A DNA stretch of 64,000 nt from positions 1,620,001 to 1,684,000 of the forward strand of contig CANXME010002644.1 of the NCBI GenBank assembly GCA_948144175.1, given 5' to 3'. The notes below the pieces were generated by a model, which did no database searches, had not been told where the DNA came from, and worked only from the letters and a program-made list of their open reading frames with translations. Made by a program: the position numbers and the translations under genes. This DNA comes from Closterium sp. NIES-65 (lineage: Eukaryota; Streptophyta; Zygnematophyceae; Desmidiales; Closteriaceae). Shown in pieces: positions 21,444 through 33,265 of this stretch (position 1 is its first letter; the number at the start of each line of letters is the position of its first letter).

Positions 21444-22826
21444 TGTCAGATTATAATGCTTGTCTAGTCTGTAGTGGGGTACTCAAAAGTGAGTATAACC
21501 CTTTTGGGCTTGCTACTTGTATCCCTCCACTTTCTAGTTCAATCATTCTCTTCTCTCAACTCTCTCGATATTTTTCGTTACCCTCAAACTTAACTCTCAA
21601 GTCACTTAAACCCATGGCTTTTAAGCCTTCTAATACTTAGTCTCTCAACATGCTATCAGAGCTAAACGCTCCTGGCCTGTGGGCCCACCTGCTTCCGCTG
21701 CCCTACTGTGTGTCGCGCGCCCCGTGGCGCGCGACCTCCTATTTTTTCTTCCCGCCACGCGCTCGGGGCGCACGGCGGGTTCCTACTTCGTGCGGTGCCC
21801 TGGGGGCCCGCGCGCCGGCCCAGACCGTCGCCTCGTCGCGGCGTTTTGGGGGCCCGCACGCAGGCCTCTCTCGTCGCCTCGTCGCGGCGCTTTCGTGGCC
21901 CGCGAGCCGGCCCCTCCCGTCGCCTCGTCGCGGCGTCTTGGGGGCCCGCGCGCGGTCCCCTCCCGTCGCCCGTGAAGGCGCTCTCGGGGGCCCGCGCGGC
22001 CTCGCTAGCTCGTCGCCCTCCAGGGCGCCCTGGGAGCCGCGCCCTTCCCCTCCCCTCCCTCCTAGTTTTCACCTGCAGCAACCGCCCCTGGAGCAGCCCG
22101 CACCTGCAGCAGCCGCCCCTGGAGTAGCCCTCACCTGCAGCAGCCGCCCCTGGAGCAGCCAGCAACTGCAGCAGCCGCCCCTGGAGCAGCCCGCAACTGC
22201 AGCAGCCGCCCCTGGAGCAGCCCGCACCTGCAGCAGCCGCCCCTGGAGCAGCCCTCAACTGCACCAGCCGCCCCTGGAGCAGCCCGCACCTGCAGTAGCC
22301 GCCCCTGGAGCAGCCCTCACCTGCAGCAGCCGCCCCTGGAGCGGCCAACAACTGCGGCAGCCGCCCCTGGAGCAGCCCGCACCTGCAGCAGCCGCCCCTG
22401 GAGCAGCCCTCACCTGCAGCAGCCGCCCGTGGAGCAGCCTGCACCTACAGCAGCCGCCCCTGGAGCAGCCCTCAACTGCCGAAGCCGCCCCTGGAGCCCC
22501 GCACCTGCAGCAGCCACCCCTGGAGCAGCCAGCAACTGCAGCACCCGCCCCTGGAGCAGCCCGCACCTGCAGCGGCCGCCCCTGGAGCAGCCCGCACCTG
22601 CAGCTGGGGGTGTGTGAGAGGGGAGTGGGGCAGCTGGGGGAGGTTGTGTAAAGGTAGCTGTCGTGTCGCCTGCAGCGCGTGTAGTCCGTCGCCCTTGCTT
22701 CGGTAGCCAGTGAGCCTGTTGCACCAGTCGCCAGTGGGTCCGTTGCTCCTGCCGCTCGTCTATAGCCGCGGAGCCTGTCACTTAAACCCATGGCTTCTAA
22801 GCCTTCTAATACTTGGTCTCTCAACA
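21444..22826 (+). mobile_element. Deleted, non-coding LTR element D inside C gag
   Basis: The 5' LTR (21444-21650, 207 bp) starts tgtcag and ends ctcaaca. It is followed directly by the primer site tgctatcagagct, one base off the canonical site. Only the last 50 bp of the 3' LTR remain (22777-22826). Flanks tctca/cctca look like a 5-bp target duplication with one change. The interior is a GC-rich leader plus a 31-bp tandem array, with no gag or pol. The LTR resembles those of A, B and F (gtagtggggta, aaccc..ttgctacttgtat). It is best read as a relative that lost everything from the leader to inside the 3' LTR. Confidence 0.85.
22070..22612 (+). repeat. 31-bp GC-rich tandem array in element D
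   Basis: The unit is built on cagccgcccctggagcagcc followed by cgcacctgcag, spaced 31 bp, about 17 copies. The long ORFs on both strands here are stop-free repeat artefacts. Confidence 0.9.
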
Positions 22827-25800
22827 CCTCATGACCTACAGTGTGCTGCTACGCAACTTGACGCCTGCGGAACAACTCAACATACGCTCCTACAAAGAGA
22901 GCGACGCTCCAGCCATGGAAGCTTGGAAACACCAGCGAAGGATTCGGTCAACGCCAGCAGGCTTCTGCAGCAACTCCTGGAGATTAAAATGGGGCACGGG
23001 GAGAAGGCAAATCTGTACATGAACCGCTTTCGCAACATTCGTGATCAGATCACGAAGCATGGGAGTACGATCTCAGAAGAGATCTTAGTCAATATAGTCC
23101 TTCAAGGACTCGGGCCAGAATGGAAGCCCTGTAAAGCGCTACTCCGACAGCGAGGAATCATTTCAGAAGCCGCGCTATGCGCCGCACTCCTGTCCGAACA
23201 GCAGGACATGGACTCGAGCAGAACAAGCTCCGCGCCGCGCCGAGAGCGCCTCGCCTTCTACACGGACAACCGAGAAAAGCGACGACAACCAAGGCGCCAT
23301 TATTGCAAAATATGCAAGGTCTTTGGACACTTAACGGATCGATGCAAATCCCGATCCAACTTTCGCCACCCAAATTCCACTCACCATAACAACTGGGTCG
23401 GCCAACAAGACGCTCGTCATTCTCAACCTCAGCAACAACAAACTCGTTCCCCTGCACAGCTTCAACACCAGCAATCTCAAGCACCTCAGTCAGGAGCTCC
23501 CAAGAACGTCATTGCGAACATGGCGACGCGCCGCCGCCGTACCGCTGAACCTGACGAAGAGAACGAAGTGCAAGGAAGACTTCTGGAACCAGAAGAGGGA
23601 TGGAATAATCTCCTTATTGAGGACCACTATTACCTGTACGACGAGGACGAACAGAATTGGAACCAACCAATCACGTTGCGGGAAAGCCCGCCACACGACA
23701 ATCAACAATATGTACCAGTGGGTTGGAAAGAGGACGAAGACTTTTTCTTCCACAGGCGCTACAAGGCCACCCTGGTAACTCCGCGATTGGCTCTACTGCT
23801 GCGACGAAACAACACCGACAATTACAACACCCGGTACCTGGACAGCTGCTGCGGACAGCACATGGTAGGATCTACGCGATACGTCTCCAACCTGAGTCGC
23901 GCTCCCGCAACCTACGTCACCGTCGCCAAAAACGAGCAGTTGCGCGCCAACTCACAGGGCCTTGTCGTCTTGCAAGCACGAGACAGCAACGCCCACATCT
24001 CGTTCAATGACGTTCTCTACGTCCCAAATCTTCGCTTCAATCTGCTCTCGGCTGGACAACTCCGCGACTGTGGCGTCATCATTCACACGGATCTTGCCAC
24101 GCGCGACCTCATCCTTACCTACGCTCCCCCGGACACTCCTCCTGAGGTATTCAAATAGCTCGGTCGAGCCCGCTCAATCAACGGAATCTACATCGTGGAC
24201 TTTGACATACCTCCCTGTCAAGCGTCGTCAGACGAACTCGTGGACCTTGTCCCCCTCGGGTTCGCCTTCATGGAACAGAAGTCATGGGAGCATCCGGACG
24301 GACGACTGTGGATCCGCCGCAGCCCTCACCCCCGCGAGATCAACTTGCACGGACCAGACGTCAACGATCTCTGCACAACCTACCACATGCCCACCGCGAG
24401 TCGCACGGAGCAAGTCGAAAGACAGCAAGCGGCAATTCAAGAAGCAGAAAGCGCTGAGGCGGAACCTACCGGCATGACCAGAGAAGAACTTGCCGTTGCA
24501 TCTTACCGCGTCTTCGGTGAAGCAGACAAGGAATACGAGCTAGAACGAACGGAAAGGGCAAAGCGCTATTCGGACAATCTTCAGTTCGTTCTGGAGGCCA
24601 ACGTCACCACCAAGGACGAAGAAGGACGAGAACGCCCATACACCCGCGAAGTTTACCGCCGCCACATCGACCCTGCCTGGAAAGACCCTGAGGAACCAGA
24701 GGAGCTGAGCGTCAAGGAAGAACAGGAAAAGGCACGGGCAGAAAAGAAGCAGAAGCTTTATGAGGAGCGCGTCGCGGCAGGCTGGGACGAAGAGTCAACA
24801 CGTCGTGGCGCATGGGGAGATGAAGATAACGAACCAGAAGAAGGAGCAACTTGGGCATCCGCAACTGGAGCATGGGGAGCCAGCGCCAGCGGCGCGGTCA
24901 CCATCGGAGGATGGGGAACAGCAGATCCTGAGGAAGGAGAGCTCACGCAAGAAGAATTGGACGAAGCTGCACGAGAAATGCAAGCAGAACGCGGAGAAGC
25001 ACCACCCCGCGTCGTCATTCCTCTCGGACGACCCCCGCGCACTCGCGAACCTCCGCGCTCACCTCATCGTTGGAACGATCCCTGGTCGGAGATTGAGGAG
25101 GGGAACGTACCACCAACCCCTCCGCGGGACTCACTCGGTCCAATCTCCCGCCCAGATCCGTTTACGCGCTTCATCGAAAGCACCACAACCCCGCTCACCA
25201 TCATCCCCGACCGCGAATTTCTCGCGCTTTACCTCACAACGGCATTTGCAGAAGGGGAGGCAACCGCAGAAACAGAAGCAGAGGAGGAGACCAACGAAGC
25301 AGAACCAAGAGAAGAGGAAGAACCTCCACTCTAGATTCCAGAACTCACGGCGGAGGAGGCAGTAGAGTACCACACCCGCTACAAGCGCACCTCCGGCATC
25401 CGCGTCGAGGACGATCTCTGGCACCAGCGGATGGGCCACCCCTCGCGCCAGACACTCGCCAACTGCCTCCGCGCAAAGGTTTTTTCGCCAGGAGCACTAC
25501 TGCGCCCCGACGGGACGGAGTTACAGCACACCACCCCCCATCCAACCACTTGCACTGTCTGCCCCACAGCTGCACTCTCCCACACCGCTTATCCCTCTCT
25601 GGAGCCGAGCACCAACCGTTACAAGAAGCTGGAGAAGGTGTACAGTGACTTCATCGTGCTCACATGCGACGGACTTAACGGCGAGACGTATACCCTCACC
25701 TTCATCGATGCCTACTCACGCCACGTGTGGATCGCCAACGTTGACACCCGCTCCAAGGCTCCGGAGGTGTTCCGCATCTTCCTCGCGCACGCGCGGCGTC

Positions 25801-26705
25801 AGTCGGGGAGGAAATTGAAGATCTGGCAGAGTGATGGGGCAAAGGAATTTCAGAGCAATGAGCTAGAGAGCGTGCTCACCGAGAAGGGGATTAAGCATGA
25901 GATGTCTCTCCCCTACGCTCACTAGCAGCAAGGTGTCGCTGAAAGGGTCAATCGCACGCTCATGACCAAGGTCCGCGTCATCATGAATCAGTCCGGGCTG
26001 CCAAAGAAATTTTGGCCCTACGCCATGAACCATGCGGTGCGTCTGCACAACCTCCTCTCTACCACCGCCAATAGGGATAACCTGTCCCCTCACATGAAGT
26101 GGACCGGCTCAAGGGGAGACCCCTCCTTGTTGAGGGTTTGAGGATGCATGGTACAATATAGGCCGACCTCGGCAACAATCAGCAAGTTCGTTCATCGTGC
26201 GCGCTGGGGAGTTCACTTGGGGCTCAGTCACGAGCAAAAAGGCTGGCTTATTCTTTACATGGATAGCAAGGAGATCGTTCCCGCGCGTGACATTTTCTTC
26301 TACGAACGACTCACTCTGAAGCAGTGGATCGAGGACGAGCGCCGAAACCAGGCACACGGCTATGTCAACAGCGACCGCAGCTTCGCGACTCCAGAAGACG
26401 CAGCAGCAGCAGCCGCACTGGACCGCGACGACACCGACGAACATCCCAGCATCCCACCTCGCCCGCGCGACGACGATGATAGTGATGACGACCCCGCGCC
26501 AGGACCATCACGGCGCCAAGCAGAGCCAAGCACCGCAGCACCCGGCTATGAGAGCGGAGACGACGATGTGGTGGAAGTCACCAACACAGACACCACCAAT
26601 GTGTCAGGCCTTCAACTTCTCGGCCTGCACACATCCATCTCTACCCTTGCACGGGCCGTGGAGCCCAAGAATCCTTGCCAGGCCCTAACCGGTCCTCACG
26701 CCAAG
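22827..26705 (+). pseudogene. Element C gag end, protease, charged insert and integrase
   Basis: Gag resumes (TYSVLLRNLTPAEQLNIRS) and changes frame near 22920. The zinc knuckle CKICKVFGHLTDRC (C-X2-C-X4-H-X4-C) is near 23310. The protease site is LDSCCGQHM near 23840. A stop follows at 24156-24158. Next comes an unusual charged region of about 380 codons (24195-25334, Glu/Arg/Lys-rich with GAWG repeats), then a stop at 25332. GAG-pre-integrase is DLWHQRMGHPS (about 25418). Integrase has YSDF, QSDGAKEF and, after a stop at 25923-25925, QQGVAERVNRT. A TGA is at about 26140. Four different stops and a frameshift make it non-functional, although integrase motifs remain easy to read. Confidence 0.85.
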
Positions 26706-26784
26706 TGACAAAATTAGAAGGAAGAAAGAGGAATGAACTAGCAGAAATGGGGATACAAATAGCAAACCCTAGAAGGGTTGTACT

Positions 26785-26915
26785 TGTCAGAACATATAGC
26801 TTACTTATTTGTATAGGCTATAGTGGGGTATCCCATAGGGGGTACAACCCAATTAGGGTTTCCTATTTGTACTCACTTCGTTCATACTCATTTCATTCTC
26901 GTTCAATTCTTCTCA
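26785..26915 (+). repeat. 5' LTR of element B
   Basis: 131 bp, tgtcagaacatatagc to aattcttctca. The counterpart is 33075-33205. No convincing TATA box. Confidence 0.95.
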
Positions 26916-27029
26916 TGGAATCAGAGAAGGTCCCCTCCTAGGGACTGTTCCTAGGGCCCACCGAACCGCGCCCCGAGGCGCGCGTTCTTTTTTTTTAGCG
27001 ACCCTGCGTGTCGCCCCTACCGTCGCGCT

Positions 27030-27855
27030 CCCGCCGCTCCCTCCTCTTACGGCCGCCCGCCCTAGCGCCCTGACGGCCGCCCGCCCTAGCGCCCGAGCGC
27101 CAACCGCCCTAGCGCCCTAACGGCCGCCCGCCCTAGCGCCCTGACGGCCGCACGCCCTAGCGCCCGAGCGCCGCCCGCCCTAGCGCCCGAGCGCCGCCCG
27201 CCCTAGCGCCCGAGCGCCGCCCGCCCTAGAGCCCTGACGGCCGCCCGCCCTAGCGCCCGAGCGCCGCTCGCCCAAGCGCCCTGACGGCCGCCCGCCCTAG
27301 CGCCCGTGCGCCACTCGCCCTAGCGCCCTGACGGCCACCCGCCCGCCCGAACGCAGCCCGCCCTAGCGCCCTGACGGCCGCCCGCCCTAGCGCCCTGACG
27401 GCCGGCCGCCCGCCCTAGCGCCCGAGCGCCGACCGCCCTTTCGCCCTTACGGCCGCCCGCCCGAACGCCTGAGCGCCGCCCGTCGTCGCCCCAACGCCCT
27501 AGCGCCTGACGCCCGCGAGCCGCCCGTCGCAGCCGCCCGTGAGCTCCCTGAGCCGCCCGCGCCGCCGTCCCTGAGCCGCCTGTGCAGCCGCCCGCGAGCC
27601 GCCAGCGAGCCGCCCGTCGCGACACCAGCGCCGCACGAGCCGCCCGTACAGCCCAGCAGCCCGAGCCGCCCGAGCCGCCCGCGCCGCCCCAGCAACCCGA
27701 GCCGCCCGAGCCGCCCGAGCAGCCCGAGCCGCGCGAGCCGCCCGAGCCGCCCCAGCCGCCCGAGCCGCCCGAGCCGCCCGAGCCGCCCGAGCCGCCCGAG
27801 CCGCCCGAGCCGCCCGCGCCGCCCCAGCAACCCGAGCCGCCCGAGCCGTGCCGCT
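27030..27855 (+). repeat. GC-rich tandem arrays in the leader of element B
   Basis: First come units built on gccctgacggccgcccgccc (about 27030-27480), then a 9-bp unit cgagccgcc (about 27655-27850). The location equals that of the arrays in element A but the units differ. Pro/Glu and Arg/Leu ORFs across it are artefacts. Confidence 0.85.
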
Positions 27856-27927
27856 GTTCCTGAGCTGTGTTCCTCTGCTGCTGACCTACCCGACACTCCC
27901 AGCCCGGTGAGACTTTCAGCTGCTGCC

Positions 27928-29001
27928 ATGGCCACCCCCAATGTTCTTACTTTTGATGCTGAGGGGAGGGCCATTGACTTTGTCGTCTGGATTGAAGACC
28001 TGCAGCTGTACTTACTGTGTGATGCGATAGATGAGGTCTCTCTCTTTGACTTTGTCTCTGGCGCTGTCCCTGCCCCACCTGCTGATGCTGACTCTGCCGT
28101 TCGCTCCAAGTGGGCGACCCGCGATGCTGCTGCACGTCTTGCTGTGCGTCGCCACCTCCCTTCCTCTGAGCGTGCCCACTTTAGTCAGTGCAAGACCGCT
28201 CAGGCCTTGTACGACGCTGTAGTTGCACGCTACTCCTCCCCTTCCTCCGCTACCCTTAGCCGCCTCATGCTACCGTTTCTCTTCCCTGACCTCGCCTCCT
28301 TTCCCACTGTTGCTGACCTCGTTACCCACCTCCGTGCTAGTGACACCCGCTACCGCGCTGCCCTTCCTGCTGAGTTCCGCGCTGCGAACCCTCCTCCCAT
28401 GTACATCACACTCTACTTTCTCGTCACCCGTCTCCCTGAGTCCCTTCGTGTCGTGAGGGACCAGTTTCTCTCTGTCTGTCCCACCACTCTCACTGTCGAC
28501 CTCCTTGAGGAGTCCCTGCTAGCGGCTGAGAAGAGTATTGTCGCTGTAGGGGCCTCTCGGGGTGACCCTCGCACCCCCATCTTTGAGGGGTGTGGTCCTT
28601 CCCCCCTGCTGCCCTCTGTCGCCTCTGCCGCTGCGGCCGACCTCACTGGTTTTGAGTCGGTCGGCGCGGCGTCTGCCCCCAGCGGCAGACGCCGCTCTGG
28701 CAAGGGCAAGGGGGGCAAGGGAGCGGGTGGAGCTAGAGGGGGCGGTGGAGGAGGCGGTGGGGGTGGCGGGGGGAGTGGGGGTGGCGGTGGGGGTGGTGGC
28801 GGGAGTGGAGGTACTGGTGGCGGCGGTGGAGGCGGAGGTGGCGGCGGAGGTGGTAGTGGAGGAGGCGGTGGGAGCGGTGGGAGCGACGGTCCAGGTGGGG
28901 GAGGTGGCGGTGGAGACGGGGGTGGCGGTGGAAGCGGGGGTGGCGGTGGAGGCGGGGGTCGGAGTGGCTCGTCCCAGCGGAGCAGCTCTGGGGGTGGTCA
29001 G

Positions 29002-29036
<35 letters not shown>

Positions 29037-32000
29037 CTCTCGCACCGTCCCCGCCCCTCAGCAGCTCCGTGAGTGGTACTTGCAGCGTCAGCGTGGTGGT
29101 GCGCTTGGTCCCTGCCCCTACGTTCTTCGCACCGGTGACCGTGCAGGGGAGAGGTGTGGAGGCGCCCACACAGCCCGCCGCTGCTTTGGCCGCCTGACCG
29201 ACGCCTGGCGTCAGCAGTTTCCGAAGGCCGCTGAGATCCCCCGCTGGGGAGAGCTGTCTAGGGCTGGTGTAGCTATTTATGATCTTGATTTTGATGCTAT
29301 TCTCGCTGCTATGTATGCAATGACTGGTAGTGATGAGGATGACTGTTACCGGTGTTTCCCGCCCGACCCGGGCATTGGTACTGCCGCGTCAGGTACTAGT
29401 GAGGCTGCTGCTCTAGGTGCCAGTGCGTCTGTGCTCTCAGGTGCTGGTGAGTCTGCCCTCTCAAGTACTGTGTCGGCTTCGGCCTCTCACACCTTCACCC
29501 TTGACTCTGGAGCGTCTCGCTCCTTCTTTAGGGACCGCACCACTCTCACGCCGCTGAGTCGGCCGGTTGCGGTGTCCCTGGCTGACCCCTCTGGGGGGCC
29601 TGTCCTGTCTCGCTTCTCCACTGTCCTCCCGTGTCCGGCGGCCCCCTCTGGCACCCTGACTGGTCTCTACCTCCCCTCGTTCTCGAAGAACTTGGTGAGT
29701 GGTGCTGACCTCCAGGATGCGGGTGTCCACCAGTTCACCCCTCCTCGTCAGCGGGTGACTCACTGCACGGAGGCGGATACAGGTCGCCACCTAGCTACGT
29801 TTACACGTCGGCCAGGGTCGAGCCTGTACACACTGACCACTGCTTTTCCTCCAGGTGCTGAGTCTGGTAGGGTCCCTTCGTCTGGTCAGGTGTTTGCTGC
29901 AGCGTCCAGGTCTGGTCCTGAGTCTGCCCCCTGCTCGTGTCGTCGTCTGTCTCACGAGACCCTCCTCTGGCACCACCGCCTTGGCCACCCCTCTCTGCTT
30001 CGGCTCAGAGGCATGGCCTCGCGAGTCCTTGTGCCTGGGGGAGCTGAGCCTGGGGGTGCGGAGTCTGGGGGTGCTGAGCCTAGGGGTGCTCTGCCTGGGG
30101 GTGCTGAGCCTGGAGGTGCCGAGTCTGGGGGTGCTGAGCCTGGGGGTGCTGTGCCTGGGGGAGCTGAGCCTGGGGGTGCTGAGCCTGGGGGTGCTGTGCT
30201 TGGGGGTGCTGAGCCTGGAGGTGCCGAGCCTGGGGGTGCTGTGCCTGGGGGTGCTTCGTCTCGCCGGGAGCCACTCTCCCCACAGGAGCTGCGTGAGTGG
30301 TTTGCCATGCGCTGGCGGCGTGCTGCTGGTGCTGGTGGTTCTTCGGCTGCAGAGGGTACTGCTGCCGCGCGTCCCGCTAGTGCTCGTACTGTGGGTGCTG
30401 GAGCCGCTGGGTCTGAGAGTTCTCCTGGAGCTGGTACTGCTGAGGGTGTTGGCGCTGAGCCTGCCGTTGGCGGTCCGACTGACAGTGCTCCTGGTACTGC
30501 TGCTGGAGGTTCTGGAGCTTCTGGTGGTGCTGCTGGAGGTGCTGCTGGAGTGGGTGCTCCTGCCGGGGCTGCTGGTGCTGTTCCTGCTGTTTCTAGCGAC
30601 GCCGCGCGGCCCCGACCGTACTTCGTTCCGCTCCTGCAGCAGGTTCTTGGTCTTCCACCTCCTCCTCCTCCCTTAGAGGGTCCGCAGCCTGTCCGGTCAC
30701 AGCCACAGCTACAGCCTGCCTCCCCTTTGCCTGCTCCTTCTCCCTACGCTGGTCCGACTGGAGGTCTTACTGAGCGTCGTGAGCCTGCGTCTCGTCCCGT
30801 GTTGCCTGTTCGTACTGAGCGCACTAGTGGTCGCGGGTCGCGTCAGCGTCCTCTTCCTGTCCCTGGCACGCACCGGATGTCACTGCGTCCGTCCACTGCT
30901 CCTCTGCGTGCCCCTTTGCCTTCTCCTCCTGCTTCCTCTCTTCCTGCTCTTGCCGACCCGGAGTCGGACTCTCTTCGTGCTGCCAGTCCTACTGTCACGC
31001 GTCTCCTTGCTACTGCGGTCACTGACCCTTCCTTCGAGTCGTCTGCTGCGTCTGCCCTTGTCACTGAGCTTGTCGACTTTGCTGCGCGCTGTCGTCTAGA
31101 CTACGCTGCTCGTCTTCTCACTGAGTCTGAGTCCGCCTGTCCTCCGTCCGTCGGGGGTGCGTGTGCCCTTGGCACGGACGTCCTTGAGGACAGGCAGGAG
31201 GAGTTCCAGTGTCTCGCCGCCGCTTCACCTCGTCTCGCGTCTGTACTGCTAGCCCCTCAAGGAGACCCGGATGCACTAGACATCCCGACTCCGCGCTCTT
31301 ACGCGGAGGCGATAGAGGGTCCCTACTCCTCTCAGTGGCAGGCAGCTATGGATGCAGAGATGGCTTCCTGGAAGTCCACAGGCACCTACGTTGACGCTGT
31401 TCCCCCTCCTGGGGCGAACATCGTCAGTGGCATGTGGATTTTCAGGGTGAAGCGGCCGCCGGGCTCTTCGCCTGTCTTCAAGGCGCGTTACGTGGCTCGT
31501 GGCTTCAGTCAGCGGCAGGGGGTTGACTACTTTCAGACCTTCTCCCCCACCCCGAAGATGACCACTCTTCGGGTACTGCTGCACGTTGCTGCTCACCGTG
31601 ACTACGAGCTGCACTCTCTCGACTTCAGCACAGCTTTCTTGCAGGGCAGCCTGCACGAGGAGATCTGGCTGCGTCGCCCACCTGGCTTCACTGGGTCTTT
31701 CCCTCCTGGTACCCAGTGGAGTCTCCGGCGTCCAGTCTACGGTCTCCGCCAGGCGCCACGTGAGTGGCACGACACACTGAGGACTACGCTCGCGGCACTT
31801 GGGTTTGCTCCTTCTACTGCCGACCCGTCGCTGTTTCTGCGCACTGACACCTCTCTGCCGCCGTTCTACATCCTCGTGTACGTCGACGACTTGGTCTTTG
31901 CCACAGCTGACACTGCTGGACTCGCCTACGTGAAGTCCGAGCTGCAGAAGAGACACACGTGCACTGACCTGGGTGAACTGCGCAGCTACCTTGGCTTGCA

Positions 32001-32862
32001 GATCACCCGGGACAGAGCACGCCGCACCATTACCCTGACTCAGTCACACATGGTGCAGCAGGTCCTTCAGCGCTACGGCTTCACGTACTCCTCGCCTCAG
32101 GCCACTCCTCTGCCTACTCGCCACTCGCTCTCAGCTCTGCCTTCGGATGAGTCCGTAGAGTCGAGTGGCCCGTTTGCAGAGCTTGTTGGCTGCCTCATGT
32201 ACCTGATGACCTGCACACGACCTGACCTCGCATACCCTCTTAGCATTCTCGCACGCTATGTTGCTCCTGGGAGACACCGACCAGAGCACATGGCTGCAGC
32301 GAAGAGGGTGTTGCGCTACTTGTGCAGCACGTCGGGCATGGGGCTAGTGCTTGGAGGGCGGAGTCCAGTGGTCCTCACTGGGCACGCAGACGCTTCTTGG
32401 GCTGACGACCAGGCTACGCAGCGGTCGTCACAGGGTTACACCTTCAGTCTTGGTTCCGGCTCTGTCTCGTGGCGGGCTACCCGCTCGTCTTCTGTTCTCG
32501 GCTCCAGTTGTGAGGCTGAGATCTACGCTGGGGCTATGGCTGCACAGGAGTTACGCTGGCTCACCTACCTGCTGACTGACCTTGGAGAGCAGCCTCGTTC
32601 TCCTCCAGTCCTGTACGTAGACAACAAGGCCATGCTGGCCTTGTGTCGAGAGCAGCGACTGGAGCACAGAACGAAGCACATTGCTCTCCGCTACTTTCTT
32701 GCTCGTGAGCTACAGCAGCGTGGACAGTTGCGACTTGCGTACGTGGCCTCTGAGGCCAACACTGCTGATGTCTTCACCAAGGCACTTGCGCCTTGTGATC
32801 ATCAGCGTTGCTGCACGCAGTTGGGTCTTGTGCCTGTCTTGCCTCACTTGCTCTCCTCTTGA
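27928..32862 (+). CDS. Element B Gag-Pol polyprotein lacking integrase
   Basis: 1644 codons from ATG 27928, uninterrupted. Order: Gag (1 to about 250), poly-glycine tract (about 270-350), poly-Gln, Cys/His cluster CPYVLRTGDRAGERCGGAH (from 396), protease DSGAS (526), GAG-pre-integrase LLWHHRLGHPS (about 681). It then passes straight into GGAEPGGA repeats (about 701-778). RT has YVDDL at about 1318 and YGLRQAPREWHD upstream. RNase H has CEAEIYAGAM at about 1528 and DNKAMLAL. In element A an approximately 1-kb integrase segment with the D, D and E residues lies where B jumps from MASRVLVP to the repeats, and the deletion kept the frame. It should give virus-like particle and reverse transcription functions but not integration; whether it is expressed is unknown. 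Confidence 0.92.
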
Positions 32863-33074
32863 CCTTGCTTGTACCTTCGCATATATATACCCTTGCTCTT
32901 GCTTACTTGACTCTTGTATACCTCTATATATGATCTTGCATGTGAACTGGCCGTCTGGCCTTTTAACTTGTGCTCGGAATGCGTGGTGACTTTGTGATCC
33001 ACCCTGAGCTTTGCTTTGCTTTGCTTGACTGGTCGTGTGACCCCTTGTTCTCCCCCACTCTGCCTATGGGGGTG

Positions 33075-33205
33075 TGTCAGAACATATAGCTAACTTATTT
33101 GTGTAGGCTATAGTGGGGTATCCCATAGGGGGTACAACCCAATTAGGGTTTCCTATTTGTACTCACTTCGTTCATACTCATTTCATTCTCGTTCAATTCT
33201 TCTCA
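33075..33205 (+). repeat. 3' LTR of element B
   Basis: 131 bp, same ends as the 5' LTR, followed by the gtact target duplication. Confidence 0.95.
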
Positions 33206-33265
33206 GTACTCGCTATAGAGCACCCCACTACAGGCTAGAACATAAGATAACATTCTGACACCAAG

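Larger units (their letters stand above)
26785..33205 (+). mobile_element. Ty1/copia element B, intact frame but no integrase
   Basis: LTRs 26785-26915 and 33075-33205 (131 bp each) differ at about two positions. The perfect target duplication is gtact (26780-26784, 33206-33210). This is the youngest element seen. Same family as A. It carries a primer-site-like word tggaatcagaga right after the LTR and a purine run (tgggggtg) before the 3' LTR. The single long ORF has no integrase core. It could therefore move only with integrase supplied by a relative such as an intact A. Confidence 0.95.
26706..33260 (-). mobile_element. Solo LTR F (minus strand) inside C, split by B
   Basis: Read on the minus strand, 33260-33211 joined to 26784-26706 gives one 129-bp LTR starting tgtcagaatg and ending attttgtca. 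Its target duplication is ccaag (26701-26705, 33261-33265). It resembles the D and A/B LTRs (cctgtagtggggt, gtacaaccc..tttgctatttgtat). No internal region remains, so it is a solo LTR left by LTR-LTR recombination. Element B later inserted within it, duplicating gtact. The split coordinates span B; the LTR itself is only 26706-26784 plus 33211-33260. Confidence 0.85.

Noticed and set aside
25131..25439. Cys/Phe-rich minus-strand ORF that looks membrane-like
   Set aside because: It is the complement of the Glu-rich insert of element C, and hydrophobicity is a by-product.
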